DNA of 64,000 nt, taken from Viola odorata (Eukaryota; Streptophyta; Magnoliopsida; Malpighiales; Violaceae). The notes beneath the pieces are model-generated. The model did not search any database. It worked only from the letters and a program-made list of their open reading frames with translations, and was not told the origin of the DNA. The stretch lies in contig OY829538.1 in the NCBI GenBank assembly GCA_963691705.1, positions 75,646,781 through 75,710,780 of the forward strand, given 5' to 3'. The position numbers and the translations under genes were made by a program. Positions 48,633 to 61,454 of the stretch are shown in pieces. How positions within the stretch are numbered: position 1 is the stretch's first letter; each line of letters opens with the position of its first letter.

Positions 48633-50374
48633 ATTTGAGTCTGTCTAGAAACTGAAGTGGCGTTTATAGTCCTGACTACTGTAGTATTCTGTTTCTTGTA
48701 GTATAAGAGATAGTAGACACTGTAAGCAATGCAATTTTACAAATGCTTTCTACCAGAAAGCCTAACAAGGATAATCAACCAAATTCAACACAATTTATAA
48801 ATTCCCTCATTAAGCAATTTTCATGGAAACAACAAGAGCATCACCCCAAGTATAATAACAACTAACAATCAACCAAAAAAAGAGATTTGTCTGAGTTTAT
48901 GACAAACAAGAACTAGTTGCAGGCAAGAGAACAAACAAGAAATCTCAAAGTGATCACATTGAAAGTTTAAGGAGAAATCTCGAAGGGAGGCCATAAAAAC
49001 CACCACAGAACTGAAAGCAAATCAAGTTTGGCTCAGAAACACTGACGGTGGATAAATGCCGAAAGAACAGAAGGAATAAGGGCCATTTGGAAGCATGAGG
49101 ACAAAATTTTGCCCTAAAATCCTCTGAGTTGATGACAAATATATTGATTACACTGCAAACTGTCCAGGTAAGAACAAGCAAAGGACTTGAACTGACAATT
49201 GAAAAAACAAAAGGCTGAAAAAACTACCATCACTTGAGCCGAGAATTAACAATCCCTTCAATTCAATGACTTGAGAAATCCAAGTGTGGTCTTCAATGAT
49301 TGCCATGTTTCAAGTACAAATTCAGAATTCATAGCATACCTCTTCTATAAGCTCAAAATCTCTAATCAGCTGGATTCAAACTTCATTCTATTCTGCTCCT
49401 AAACACTCCAGCAGCCAAAGTGAATATACTTGGAACATTGCTACTCATTTCATTACACAACCAAAAGGCAAATAAAACCACATTTTAATCAAATTCACAA
49501 CTTCCAAAAGACCACCATTCAATCCCAAGCTCATGGTGTCAGGTCCAAAAAGTTCTACATCAATAGGCATGACTTAGACCTCAAAAAGATGTTTATATAC
49601 TAAAACCTATGATTACAAATCATTGTTTATGAGAGACAAGGCAAACAATGTGCAAAATTTGGAGATATATAATTAGCAATACATCTATGAAGTTAAGTAA
49701 TCCTTATTAGGACAAAGATGATCATCTTTAAAGTGGTGAACTTTATATGCTCAAAGGGAAACAAGAGCTCTTTGCATAAGAGCAATCAAGAAATACTCCA
49801 AAGAGAGCATAGTTAAACAGAAGTTCACAGAAGATAAACCGAAAAACAAATCTGCCACTATAAAAAGAGAGGTGAGGGCTGACAAGAAACATGAAAGAAG
49901 TCCACTCAAGCAAGATACATTCAAGATATATACCATTATCAAACAAGGACGGCGAATAAAAACAAGTGTGTTAGGCAATTGGAAACCTGAAATACAATCA
50001 ATTTTCAAACATCTGATGTCTTATTTAATTATAACCTGATTTTCACCTTAGCTCAGCAACAAAGAAAAATGCTAAACTTTAGAATCAACAAGCCATTCCA
50101 TCACAGTAAATACTAAAAACATAAGTCAGCTGCAAAAAACGCATCACACCGAACACCATGATCAAAACTTTAGAGACACTTTCTGTTATTGATAATCATC
50201 AATTCATATTCCATACGCATCCATAGAAAACATAATAACTCCTAATTGAAGAGACAAAAATGCCTAAAACAAAAAACCGCCCTAGCTTAAAAAGATGTGA
50301 TTTTCGACAAATAAGCAGCAACCCATGACAGGAAAGATGAAATCACGATCTGGGTATGAATCGTATTGATGAGA
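48633..50374. other. Intergenic region, no gene recognised
   Basis: AT-rich DNA between the HSP21.7 stop and the TOM7 stop. It presumably holds the 3' UTRs of both convergent genes. I see no conserved frame and no repeat structure. Confidence 0.5.
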
Positions 50375-50608
50375 TCAGACAGGACTGAGAAGCTGGTAAA
50401 GCTGGGGCTTAGGCTCGGAGTTCATCCCAACGATGATGATGAGAGGGATGAAGCCATAGTGAGCGACGACCTTGGCCTTCTTCAGAGTCCAGCTGCTCCA
50501 CTCCTTTAGGGCTTCTGCCGTCGACTTCTCTTCCACTCCCTTCGCACCTTTGCGGCCACCTCCGCTGCTCTTGCCCTTCGTCTTCAGTGAAACCCTAGAA
50601 GAAGACAT
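50375..50608 (-). CDS. TOM7-1: Mitochondrial import receptor subunit TOM7-1
   Basis: A 77-residue single-exon protein. A basic, Gly/Lys-rich N-terminus ([18 protein letters not shown]) is followed by the conserved TOM7 core: [19 protein letters not shown], then [16 protein letters not shown] and QLYQLLSPV at the end. TOM7 is a tail-anchored subunit of the outer-membrane TOM translocase that modulates assembly of the complex; the hydrophobic [11 protein letters not shown] is its membrane segment. Length and C-terminus match Arabidopsis TOM7-1. The start is the only in-frame ATG before the basic region. A tRNA gene lies about 155 bp upstream on the other strand. Confidence 0.95.
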   Translation of the reverse strand: MSSSRVSLKTKGKSSGGGRKGAKGVEEKSTAEALKEWSSWTLKKAKVVAHYGFIPLIIIVGMNSEPKPQLYQLLSPV

Positions 50609-50763
50609 TTTCGATTATTTTTTTCCTCTGCTGCGGTCGGACTAGTTTCTACCTTATACTCCGGAGTATGTGTGTGTGTGACTCGTCTTCTTTCTTTTTT
50701 AAGTGAAGACACGTGCTTGTTAGACTTTGGTTAAGAAAATTCAATAGTCTAAGTGAATCAATC

Positions 50764-50836
50764 GGGGATGTAGCTCAGATGGTAGAGCGCTCGCTTAGCA
50801 TGCGAGAGGTACGGGGATCGATACCCCGCATCTCCA
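50764..50836 (+). tRNA. tRNA-Ala (anticodon AGC)
   Basis: A 73-nt cloverleaf. The acceptor GGGGATG pairs with CATCTCC and keeps the G3:U70 wobble pair that identifies alanine tRNAs. The D-arm is TAGCTCAGATGGTAGAGC, the anticodon loop CTTAGCATG with AGC, the T-arm GGGGATCGATACCCC and the discriminator base A. No intron; CCA is not encoded. A short T run follows at about 50850. Confidence 0.97.
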
Positions 50837-53800
50837 CTTACTCATCGCTTTTGAACAACATTTTCATGTCACAGATGGGCCAAAATATATATGGGCCCTC
50901 CAGAAATTTCGCGCCGGCCCATCTCTTCTCTGTTTGAACCTATTCAATTTTTTTGTTTGGTTGCTTGCATTATTATGGTTTCCCTTCAAGATTTATCCCA
51001 ATATAAAATATTTTCATTATTAAATAATTTAATGAACTAATTCAAATAGTTTCTTTACTCGTGTGTTCTTCTTCTTTTTGAACAGGATGCATGTGTTCTT
51101 CTTCTTTCTCCTCATCTTAGCTGTTCTTCTTCTTTTTTAGTGAGGAACATTACATTTTCTCCTAATTGTATAATTATTTTTGCAATTTTTTCTATCGTTT
51201 ACAATTTTTTTATATAAAATTATAAGATTGACATTTTTAGCCGTAGCTATTTATTGTTTGTACGAAAAAAAAAGGCGATACCACCACGTGGAGATGGAAA
51301 TGAGCCAATAGTAGAGCTGCATCAATCATAGAGGTTTTGGCAGAGTCCATGCATGGAATCGGAAAAACCTTAGGTACATCATCATAATGTACCTACATAA
51401 TAATTTAGGATGATGACACGTGTCCCAAATAATGTTAGAATATCGTTATTCTTAATATTTTTGAACACGTATCATCATTTTACATCATGATATACCCAAA
51501 TTTTACTCGCATGTTCGTGAATATTGCAGTACGGCAAAATTACTAAAATCTCTGCAAGAAGAAGTTTCTCTTTCTTGTTACATATGCAGGCCATTCTGCT
51601 GTGCTCCAAACTTTGCTCCAAACGGTCATGATATTGTAATGATGATTAATAATATAACTAATTAAAAAAAACCAAAAAGATATTGAAAAGTGATTATAAA
51701 AAAAAAAAGGAGCAAGAATATTAATAATTAAATAATTGTATAAACAATCTTAGGCACTAAGCTAGTTTGGCGACTGACTTTACAAACTTTAATCAAACGG
51801 TGTTGGCTTGAAGATGAAACCTCTTATTAGCTTCACGTTCAATCAAATGGCCACTTGCTTAGGAGACAAAACTCATCACCAAGGCAAAATCCCATCAAAA
51901 CTCCTATTTACCATTGACTATAATTTGCTTCAAATAAAATACATAAATATAGCAATTGATTTTTTTTAGTTTTTTCTAGTTATTCAATTTGATTCGTTAA
52001 TTTTAAATTTGACATTTTTCCAACTAAACTAAAACCAACATAATTCGGTTTAATTCAATTTTATAAATTTCAATAAGTTCTACCATAAACCGGGTTTAAT
52101 AGTAACAATTCTTCCTTTGCGTCAAGTGGGTGTGAAGAATTTTCTTTTAATTAGCTTCCCTTAAAAACTTCTTTTTTCCCCTTTCTTCAACACTTTCCTA
52201 GATAGATTTGGTACCAAATATAAAAAGAGCAAAAGGGTAAGGCAGTTGTTGTTATATCCATTTGGCTCTTGGTGCCTAGTTCCACTCATCCATGTGGTTT
52301 TTTTCCCTATTATTATCAATCCTATTTTATTTTTTTCGGATCAGATTAATCTAATTTTTTATCGTGAGATTCCTTATAGTTCCTGTTCAAATCCATAAAA
52401 AAAATTAAATATGTAATATTATTTAATATTTTAAAGCAGCTGTTTCTCTTAAAGTTCGAAATTGAGATCTTAAGGGAAGCAACATGTCCTCGCTATCTTA
52501 ATTGCGCTTAGTTGGTATGAATGCTATTTTTGGTGGTTTCTTTCTAGTTTCTTAATCCATTCTAGACCATCTTTGTCTGTCCATAAAGATTTTTTCTTGA
52601 TTTTATGCTAAGCGTGTTGCACTAACAAATACTAGCTTTTAAAAAATAGTGGGAATTCTCTCCTCTTTACCTAATCGAACAATATAAGCATTTTTTTTTG
52701 TCTCGTACTTTGTAGATGTTTAAGTCTAAATCAATTTTTAGCCTTTTAATTGAATTAGCTTTGAACTAATAAAAATTAATCTGCCCGTATTCTTTTAATT
52801 GTTGATTTAATCATAATTACACGTATTTATGTGGAATGAGTAATACAATTTATTCTTTTCCGATATGAGTTTGAAAATGAAGTACGATTATGAGTACGAA
52901 CGAATATGTGGGTTGTCATTTGATAGGTACTAATTACTGACATGCAGTTACTAAATCATATGATACATCAATCAAACATCACATATACCTTCCAAAATGA
53001 CAGCATTGCGACTATCTTTTTTCTTCTCTAGTTTTATTTTCTCATAATTACTGATATTTTATTACTGTGTAAGAGGAAATTATACGTTATAAATATTTTA
53101 TTTTTTAGTGGAATAATTAAATACGAATAAGATTAGTCGTGACTAATAAATTTAAAAATATTTATACTTCAAACTTATAAGTTAGATTATCTCGTTAATT
53201 TCTCCTAAATATTCAAACTTAATCGTTAGCACTAAAATTATTTTTTTAGTACTAACCAAAACTCACATGGTCAGCTACCAATATCAATGGCTCTCAGATC
53301 ATTTTTTTTTTATAAACACCAATGACTTAGTATTAGGCTATCCATATTGCTAGTGCTCTCCATTTTGTTTTCTTATATACAATTATAAAATTCAAGATTG
53401 TGATTTGGCATTTCACAAACTTACATTTAAAATTAGCAAGACAATTTAATTAATTAAGTTTAATTTCGCAAACATTTTAATCGAGTGGTACAAAAATTGT
53501 CACTTTTTAACTCAGGTTTTAAGCTCATGTTTGTTCTTGTGTTGTTCCCGATCAGATTCTGAAACAAACATTACAAAGAAACAGGGGAAACAAAGCAACG
53601 AAATCCCTTCAATTTCTCTCGTACCGCTTGATCCAATTTTGAAAAGGTTCATATAATATTCCAACGGTAAAAACAAATAATTCGTAATTCTACATTTACA
53701 TATATTATATAATTTCTTTCTTCTCAAGAAAATAGAAATAAAAATATACAAAAGACTCAAAAGAGCCGATATATATAAAAAAAACAATGGAACAGAGAGA

Positions 53801-54094
53801 AGACTGAGGAACAAGAACATATGATATGATCCATTCTTCAATGTTTTTGTTGATCTAAGAAAAGGAAATAATGGTATGCATGTCTCTTTCTGTGACTTGC
53901 TCTGCCATCAACTCTTGCTTGCTGCTCGTTAAAGCAACGGCTCTGATCTGATGAGCATTTGGCTTTCTTCCGATGCAATTCATGGTTGGTCCCACCCCCC
54001 AAAACACCCCTACTCTTTCTAGCTCTAGCTAAACTAATAAAAAATTACAAGAAAAAAAAGAAAACTAAAAAAGATTTCTCCTTTCTGCTTCAAA
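50837..54094. other. Long AT-rich intergenic region with a small MITE-like hairpin
   Basis: No gene supported over 3.2 kb. A short imperfect inverted repeat at about 51372-51495 (GGTACATCATCAT... / ...TACATCATGATATACC, with ATGATGACACGTGT facing ACACGTATCATCAT) may be a MITE. The last few hundred bases upstream of 54095 are the kinesin promoter and leader. Confidence 0.5.
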
Positions 54095-55610
54095 ATGACC
54101 TGCAATAACCAGAATAAACCTCCATTTAACTCCACACCAACCCCTACTGCGGTCACTCCAACCGTTTCTTCTCAAGTAAGCTCCTTTCTTCTCTTTTTGT
54201 TGTTTGGTCCTGCCATTTTGAAGTAATTTGTTTAAAATGAGTGATGATTTTGTTGCTCTCTTGGATTTTATTTTGTTTTAAGATCTTTGAAGGGTACCAG
54301 GCAGCTTTTGATTTGTGTTTTCTTTCTGGATTTTGTAGAGGAAGTGTTTTGGTGATGAGGTACTTGTAGTTTTAGATAAAAGGCAGAAGCTTGGGGGTGA
54401 AAAGATGGTTGGTACTCCAAATAATAATGGCAGGATCAGGAATGCATTCTCAATTGTTAATGGCGAGCATGACCAGCTTGCTCCAGGTAGTGCTCCACCT
54501 AGTAATGCTGGATCAGAATATGGTGGGTTTGAGTTCACAAGAGAAGATGTTGACGCCTTGTTAAACGAGAGAATGAAGTACAAAAATAAATTCAATTACA
54601 AGGTCAGTTTGATGTTTCTTAATTTGAGTCTGTTGTAATTTGTAATGACTTGATTGGGAATTGTTTTTAATTGGTTGGCATTTTTCGGGTCTTATATAGG
54701 AGAGAGGTGAGAATATGATGGATTATATCAAAAGGCTAAGGTTGTGCGTTAGATGGTTTCAAGAACTAGAAGGAAGCTACCAATTTGAGCAAGAAAAGTT
54801 GCTAAATGCATTGGAATTTACCGAGAGTAAATGCAATGAGATGGGTATATTTTGATTTCTCTTGTTCATGTTTCTTTCATGTGTTGGAGTCTTTGTATCT
54901 ATGGTGCACTGATTGTGTTGCCTTTTTCTTCTAGAATCGACATTGAAGAACAAGGAAGAAGAATTGAATTTGATTATTGTGGAGTTGAGAAGGAGTCTTG
55001 CTTCTGTACAAGACAAACTCTCAAAAGAAGAAGCAGAGAAAGTGGTATGATGAGGAACATTCTACATCCAATGTGCATCGGTGATGAGATTTTTTATTCG
55101 TTAAATTGATCTTCTTCTTCTTATTTCCATGAATACCAGGCTGCAACGGATGCTCTTGCTAGGGAGAAGGAAGCAAGAATCACCCTTGAAAAGTCACAAA
55201 CTTCCCTTTCGGAAGAGCATGGTAAAGTGCAAGGCGAGCTTCAAAGTGCTACTCAGAGGGTAATGAACGAATGTGACATGATCTTCCCTAGGTGGAAGCA
55301 AACTAAGTGATATGCTTATTCTGGGTCAATTGAATTGTGCAGATAACGTCTATAAATGATATGTACAAGCTATTGCAAGAATATAATTCAAGCTTGCAAC
55401 TATACAATAGCAAACTTCAGACAGATCTTGATACAGCTCAGGATGCAGTTAAGCGCGGGGACAAAGAAAGATCTTCTATAGTGGAGAACCTAATCGACTT
55501 AAGGGGTCAATGCAAGTCATTGCAAGATCAATATACTTCATGCAAAGTGCGTTTTTTGTCCCTTTTCTTTCCTTCTTTAATGAATCATCATCCTGTTTCC
55601 TGTGTTGTTG

Positions 55611-55660
<50 letters not shown>

Positions 55661-58600
55661 TGTGATGTATTAAGGAATCTGATTCAATTATCTAGCAAGA
55701 GTACATACTTGTCAGTTGAAAGATTGATAAAAGAAAACTTCTGTATACAGTGTTGTTAGAGACATTAAGATGTGAGCATTATGTATCAAATCATGTTTGA
55801 GATTGTTATGATCCAAACATCAACACTAAAATAATTTTCTCAGATTTTCTGCAACTTCTTAAACTGTTATAGTCATATTCTTTTGGATTAATATTTTTTC
55901 TATTTTCTATTCTATTGTACACATATGAGTGCCTATGGACTTAATTTTTCCATAATTTCTGCTGTTGTGGTCAATCATGTCACGAAATTCATTTTTTTTA
56001 TAACTTAACTAGGCTTCTCTAGATGAAGTTTCAATGCAAAAAGATGATCTACTGAGTGAAGTTGCATCTTTACGGGTAGAGTTCCAAGTGCTAAGAGAGG
56101 ATCGTGACCGACAACTACTACAAGTGCAAGCTTTAACGTCTGAAAAAGTTAATTGTGAAGAACTGGCAGTAAAATCAAAGGAATTAGAGGTTTGATTCTT
56201 GCTCCCTAATTTCCTTTAGTCCTTGAGAGACTTATACTATTACTTTTTTAGGTTTTGACTGTGTTAAACTCTCCTGCTCAGCAAAGATGTCTGTCACAAA
56301 GTGATCAGTTAAGGACTTTGCAGGACAAGTTAGAGGTTGCAGAGAACAAATTACAGGTATTACCATCTGATTTTCTGGAAACTTTTCTACTTAGGTTACT
56401 CATTCATCACTCATGTACTTGTGAAGTTGAATTCATTTTTACGGTTTAGGCTATTCACTTATAGGTATCTGACTTATCTGCATTTGAGACAAGAACTGAG
56501 TTTGAAGCGCAAAAGAGACTTATAAGTGAGTTGCAAAGTCGCTTAGAAGATTCTGAAAATAAACTCATTGATGGAGAGAAATTGCGGAAAAAGTTACACA
56601 ATACCATATTGGTAACACTCTACGGCCATTCTGTTTCCTGTATTTATGCACCAGACATTTACCTTACAGAAACCTGTTACATTGCAGGAGCTGAAGGGAA
56701 ACATTCGTGTCTTTTGTCGGGTGAGGCCTTTGTTATGCGATGATCATCCTAATATCGAAGGCAAAGCTATATCTTACCCAACAACAACAACAGAAGCTAT
56801 TGGGCGGAGCATTGACCTAATGCAAAATGGTAATGTTGTCAGAACCTCATGTTAGTTATAAGCTTCATTTGGTGTACTGTATGCTGCATAAATGTTACAT
56901 TCATCTGCTAAATCACATTTATATTTTCATCAGGGCAAAAATATTCTTTCAATTTTGACCAAGTTTTCGTGCCTGATGCTTCCCAAGAGACTGTTTTCAC
57001 TGAGATTTCTCAGCTTGTTCAAAGTGCTCTTGATGGCTATAAGGTGATTCTTCAACATCCAAAATCTTTTCTATTTATCCAAAAAAAGAAACGAAAAAAA
57101 GAACTTAAAAGATTTAACAGATATGGTTTCTTTTTCTTCAGGTATGCATTTTTGCCTATGGACAAACAGGTTCAGGTAAAACTTATACCATGATGGGCAA
57201 ACCAGGGGATCCTGAAGATAAGGGGCTGATACCCAGGTCATTAGAACAAATATTCCGAACCAGGCAATCTCTTCTAACCCAAGGCTGGAAGTATGAATTG
57301 CAGGTGGATACACTTCTATAATCAGTGATTTGTGACTCTCTCTCTGTCTTGTGATTAAAATGTGTACTACTTCCTCCAATATTACAGGTATCTATGCTGG
57401 AAATATACAACGAAACAATTCGTGATCTGTTATCGACAAATAGAGAATCATTTCGGGCAGAAAGCAATGGGAAGCAGTATGCAATTAAACACGACTCCAA
57501 TGGAAACACGCATGTCTCTGACCTTACTGTTGTGGATGTTTGTAGTAGCAGGGAGGTCTCTTTTCTCTTGGATCAGGCTTCGCGTAGTAGGTAAGTCATT
57601 TAAGTTTATCATTGGACTGTTTTTGCCTGTATTGAAATGATGAAAAACTAAAAGTTCTTGTTTTGTTCATGTAGGTCTGTTGGTAAAACCCAAATGAATG
57701 AGCAATCATCAAGAAGTCATTTCGTTTTCACATTACGAATATCTGGTAGTAACGAGGTAATAATGTGGTTTACTGAAGTTTTTTTTGCTGATGCTTAATT
57801 GTATCCTTTTATTATTTTGTTTTCTTTAATTTCAATGTTTGATCATATCCAACAGAACACCGATCAACAAGTACAAGGTGTCTTGAATCTTATTGATCTT
57901 GCTGGGAGTGAGCGCCTCTCCAAAAGTGGCTCTACTGGGGACCGATTGAAAGAAACACAGGTAAATTAGATGTCATTTTACTGCTTTTACACTTTTCTTG
58001 TCTTTCTCTATTTGCAATGTTTGTACTTAATTAATTTCCTTTTCCCTATTCAGGCCATCAATAAAAGTTTATCGTCTTTAAGTGATGTTATCTTTTCCTT
58101 AGCCAAAAAGGAGGATCATGTACCATTTAGAAACTCAAAGCTCACCTATCTTCTTCAGGTAAGTTCATGACAATATGTCTATTGCTACACTTCCTCATAA
58201 TCCTTTGGTCATCAATCTTTCTCATCGGTCGTTAAGTGTTCATATTATAGCATTATGTCCATTTTCAAACATCACTCTATGATACTAATCGTATCTCTTA
58301 GTGTTGCTTTGTTTGAAGTTCTTTCCACTGTCATGTATAGCTACTCTAACTTTGACTCGTAAAAGCATCCTCAACTTTCATGGTTCCTCTGTCTGCATGG
58401 GAAAAATTAAGTTTTGACACTTACTTTTTTTGTCTAAAGTTGCCTACTGTCATTGGCTAAAAAAATGTTCATATAAAGTGTGGAATATGAGTTTTGGTTT
58501 TCATTTGTCTAAGATGTTCTAACTCTTTGCAACACCTTGTTCATCTCAGCCGTGTCTGGGCGGAGACTCGAAGACACTCATGTTCGTAAACATCTCACCT

Positions 58601-58729
58601 GATCACACTTCAACGGGAGAGTCATTATGCTCACTCCGGTTTGCATCCAGGGTTAATGCTTGTGAGATAGGTGTTCCCAGACGTCAAATCAACATGCGGT
58701 CTCCAGATTCTCGCTTGAGCTTGGGCTAA
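54095..58729 (+). CDS. Minus-end kinesin-14 (ATK1/ATK5 type)
   Basis: Seventeen exons: 54095-54175, 54339-54602, 54700-54844, 54935-55044, 55140-55259, 55343-55546, 56013-56189, 56252-56356, 56465-56611, 56688-56829, 56934-57043, 57142-57303, 57388-57590, 57675-57756, 57856-57960, 58054-58158 and 58550-58729. They total 2442 bp, 813 residues, with all phases closing. The basic N-terminal tail starts [11 protein letters not shown] long coiled coil covers about residues 115-450. The kinesin-14 neck and motor follow: [21 protein letters not shown]-loop GQTGSGKT (about 542-549), switch I NEQSSRSH, switch [42 protein letters not shown]. The motor is C-terminal, as in all kinesin-14s. Arabidopsis ATK1 and ATK5 focus spindle poles and cross-link microtubules in mitosis and meiosis. 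The gene converges on PNSL3 with about 330 bp between stops. Confidence 0.95.
55613..55661. repeat. (TTA)n microsatellite in kinesin intron 6
   Basis: About 16 uninterrupted TTA/ATT units follow a short GTT run. Likely length-polymorphic; it lies inside the intron between exons ending 55546 and starting 56013. Confidence 0.95.
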
Positions 58730-59058
58730 TTCTTAACAAAATAATGATATTTACTTCTGATATTTCGAAGTTGTGTATCTCTGTCACAAAGTATTTGATA
58801 AATGTGAAAGTGAGAGTGATCTTTCCTAACAGAAGCTGTGATTATAACATGTATAGTGACTCCCTATTACTTTTTGTATCATTGACAATACAATTATTTC
58901 TTCTAGTTTCTATCTTCAAGCTATCTGTTTCAGATTTATTTACCAAAAATCGAAGCCAAATCCAACTCGAAAAAGGAATCGTGCCGGTTTGTGAAATGTA
59001 AGTTGCAAAAACAAGAATGGCATTTAAGGGCAGAAGGGAGTACATTTGATTTCACTAT

Positions 59059-59952
59059 TTAGATCTGTGCCATTCTATCCATCACCTCTTGGAGGAGTAC
59101 TTTTGTGTCTGTATAAGTTGATTCTGTTTGAGATAGGTTTTTCCTCCTTGATGCATCTTCAAGCTGTCAATTTATATATACATGTCAGCAATAGGTTCAA
59201 AAGTGCATGACAAGAATGAAAGTACCAACAGAAACTTGAGTTCGAGTCTCGAGTCCGCTAAATTACCTTTTCAAAATTGTCAAACAATCTGTTAGCCAAA
59301 TCCAGAAGAGGCTGCTTACCATCAACTGGAGCTGCGGTGATAACTTTGTCGAAATCAAAGTACATGAAGGTAGCTTTCTGTTTCAAATACTTCTTTACAT
59401 AGTTCAAAGTGTCTGGTCCTATCAAATCCTCCATTGCCACAAGATCAAAAGCATTTTTCTTGATCCTGTACTTGCTCCCTTTCACTCCAATATCTGCCAT
59501 GTACAGTCCTTTCTTTAGGAAAGAACGCGTACCTGTCTCCTCATTCGCAAGCTCCTCTGCAGAAAGAAAATGAATTGAGAGAAACTGTCACAATCTTGAT
59601 TCTTGTTGAATCCTGATTGTATAATCAAGAATTCTGCAGAAAATTGGAGTACTAATCAAGAAGGCTTACTGTTTTCTGCAGTTGGTACTGGCAAAGGGAT
59701 TTCGCGCCATAACCCGTTATCCTCAGCAAGAGAGACTCCTGCACCCGAATTTCCAACAAGAAGTAATGATGCAAGGCCTAATGCCAGTCTTCTTGAGGTT
59801 TTCAATGGATGATGCTCTTGAGAAGTAGAATCTGGTTTCTTGCCTTGGAATCCAAGTATTTTCGTTCTTTTTCGAGCTTTTGGAATTTGGGCAAGATTTG
59901 GTATGAATGTTAAGGCCTCCATGACACCATTTAAGTTTGCTAAATGAGCCAT
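59059..59952 (-). CDS. PNSL3: Photosynthetic NDH lumenal subunit PNSL3 (PsbQ-like)
   Basis: Exons are 59952-59670 (283 bp), 59556-59267 (290) and 59163-59059 (105), totalling 678 bp or 225 residues (Arabidopsis PNSL3 about 220). A chloroplast transit peptide ([20 protein letters not shown]...) leads into a twin-arginine lumen signal ([16 protein letters not shown]) with a likely cleavage near SLAED. The mature PsbQ-like helical bundle has [54 protein letters not shown] and a last exon with [16 protein letters not shown] and [16 protein letters not shown]3 is part of the lumenal subcomplex of the chloroplast NADH dehydrogenase-like complex that works with photosystem I in cyclic electron flow. 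Introns are GT-AG. Intact. Confidence 0.93.
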
Positions 59953-61454
59953 TGTAGAAAATATGCTGAATAAAAGGAGCTCTGTAGTTCAAATTGTTAG
60001 CATTTTTGGGTTATTATCCATTGCAGAAAGTGTTGGTTTGCTACTGACCACCAGAAAGATTATCCTGACTGGGGCATTTTGGACATTATGCCACAAGTGT
60101 TTGGAATTTAGAGTTTGGATCTCCCATCTTTTTAGATATTTCACTTGGAGTAGAAGGAAACCAACCAAGTTTTTGGAATTTAGACTTAGGAGGAGTATTA
60201 TTTGTTGTTTCCTATTTTGGTTTTGTTTCATGTAAGGTCTTCCTGCGCTAATATCGTTGGACTCAAAGAATGTGACTGTTTTTCATCATACTTTTCAACT
60301 TTTTATACTCGAACATAATATCTAAGTTGTTGATGAACGAATTATTTTCACACGATCACAACTAATATCGATTAATCCCAAAATAATGAAAATGCATCTT
60401 AATTGCCAAGTACATAACATGTGTTTGTCAAAATCATTGACTAGGTACGCAATACAAATAAAGGCCTTAATTCCTTCTTTTGAGACCTTGCTTGTCTTCG
60501 CACCGGACCGGATATTTGACCGGTTTCTAATTTTATCGGTTAGATTAGTTGTTCCAGTCCGATTTTAAATTTGATTTTTTTCTACCTGAATTTTTATTAG
60601 AAAAATGAAAACGTGGAAAGCACAAATTAAATAACAGTCAAAAGGGATTAGAATTTTTAGAGCTTTTAATCACAGCCTGCTACATCATTATGTTTGCCTA
60701 TTATTTCAATCAGGTGGATTTTTGCTTGCCAACTTGCTATTACCTAATGTCAATAAGTTCACACCTCAACATGGGAAGCAATCAATTTAAGGTGCGAACT
60801 TATTGACATTACTCGAACTCGAGAACTAATTTTTATTTAGCGGTATAAATGGTAATAGCATAAATTTGAGATGCAAAACAAATTAAAATTCCAAAACAAA
60901 CAGACTTTTAAGCATCGTATCGAATCTTAATAAATTTGAAATTTCATCTTGAGTTATGGTTAAAACAAAGTAGTTTATATCAAAAGGACCCATCATTAAT
61001 TATAGTGTTCATATAGGGTCCTGCCTGCTCTACTCTCATTAATTTATCGGTCCCATCTTCAAACATTTATATGCCAACAACTTTTTTTCTTTTTTCTTTT
61101 TTCTTTTCTTTAAAGAATCAAAAGTTAAGTAATTACGTGAAACGCGAGAAAAAAACTCCGGAAATATTTTTTTAAAAAAAAAATGAATACAAGGAGGGCC
61201 ATCGAAAGATTAAAAATAACTACAGAATTGTCAAAAGTTAAAATTTATCAGAATTTTTTTCTTTTGTTGAGAGAATATAGAATAAAATAAATAAAACATG
61301 TTTTCCTCGAGGGGATAAAATAAACTCTAGTTAATACCACTAGTTGAGTTGCCTACTAACTTGCTAGGTTGGTCCAACCAATAACCCTCTTTAAATACGA
61401 CCATAACTTGACAAGAATTAACATAGCAAGAACAGCAAGAAGAGGTGGAAGAAA
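59953..61454. other. Intergenic region with a short hairpin
   Basis: The PNSL3 leader and AT-rich DNA. A hairpin lies at 60746-60810 (listed separately). No gene recognised. Confidence 0.5.
60746..60810. repeat. Short hairpin with ~21-bp nearly perfect arms
   Basis: AATGTCAATAAGTTCACACC at about 60747 faces its reverse complement at about 60790-60810 (GGTGCGAACTTATTGACATT), with one mismatch and a loop of about 23 nt. It could be a leftover of MITE termini or a small foldback transcript; there is no further evidence. Confidence 0.7.

Noticed and set aside
54095..54175. Suspected frameshift in kinesin exon 1
   Set aside because: Recount gives 81 bp (27 codons) in phase with exon 2; the frame is intact.
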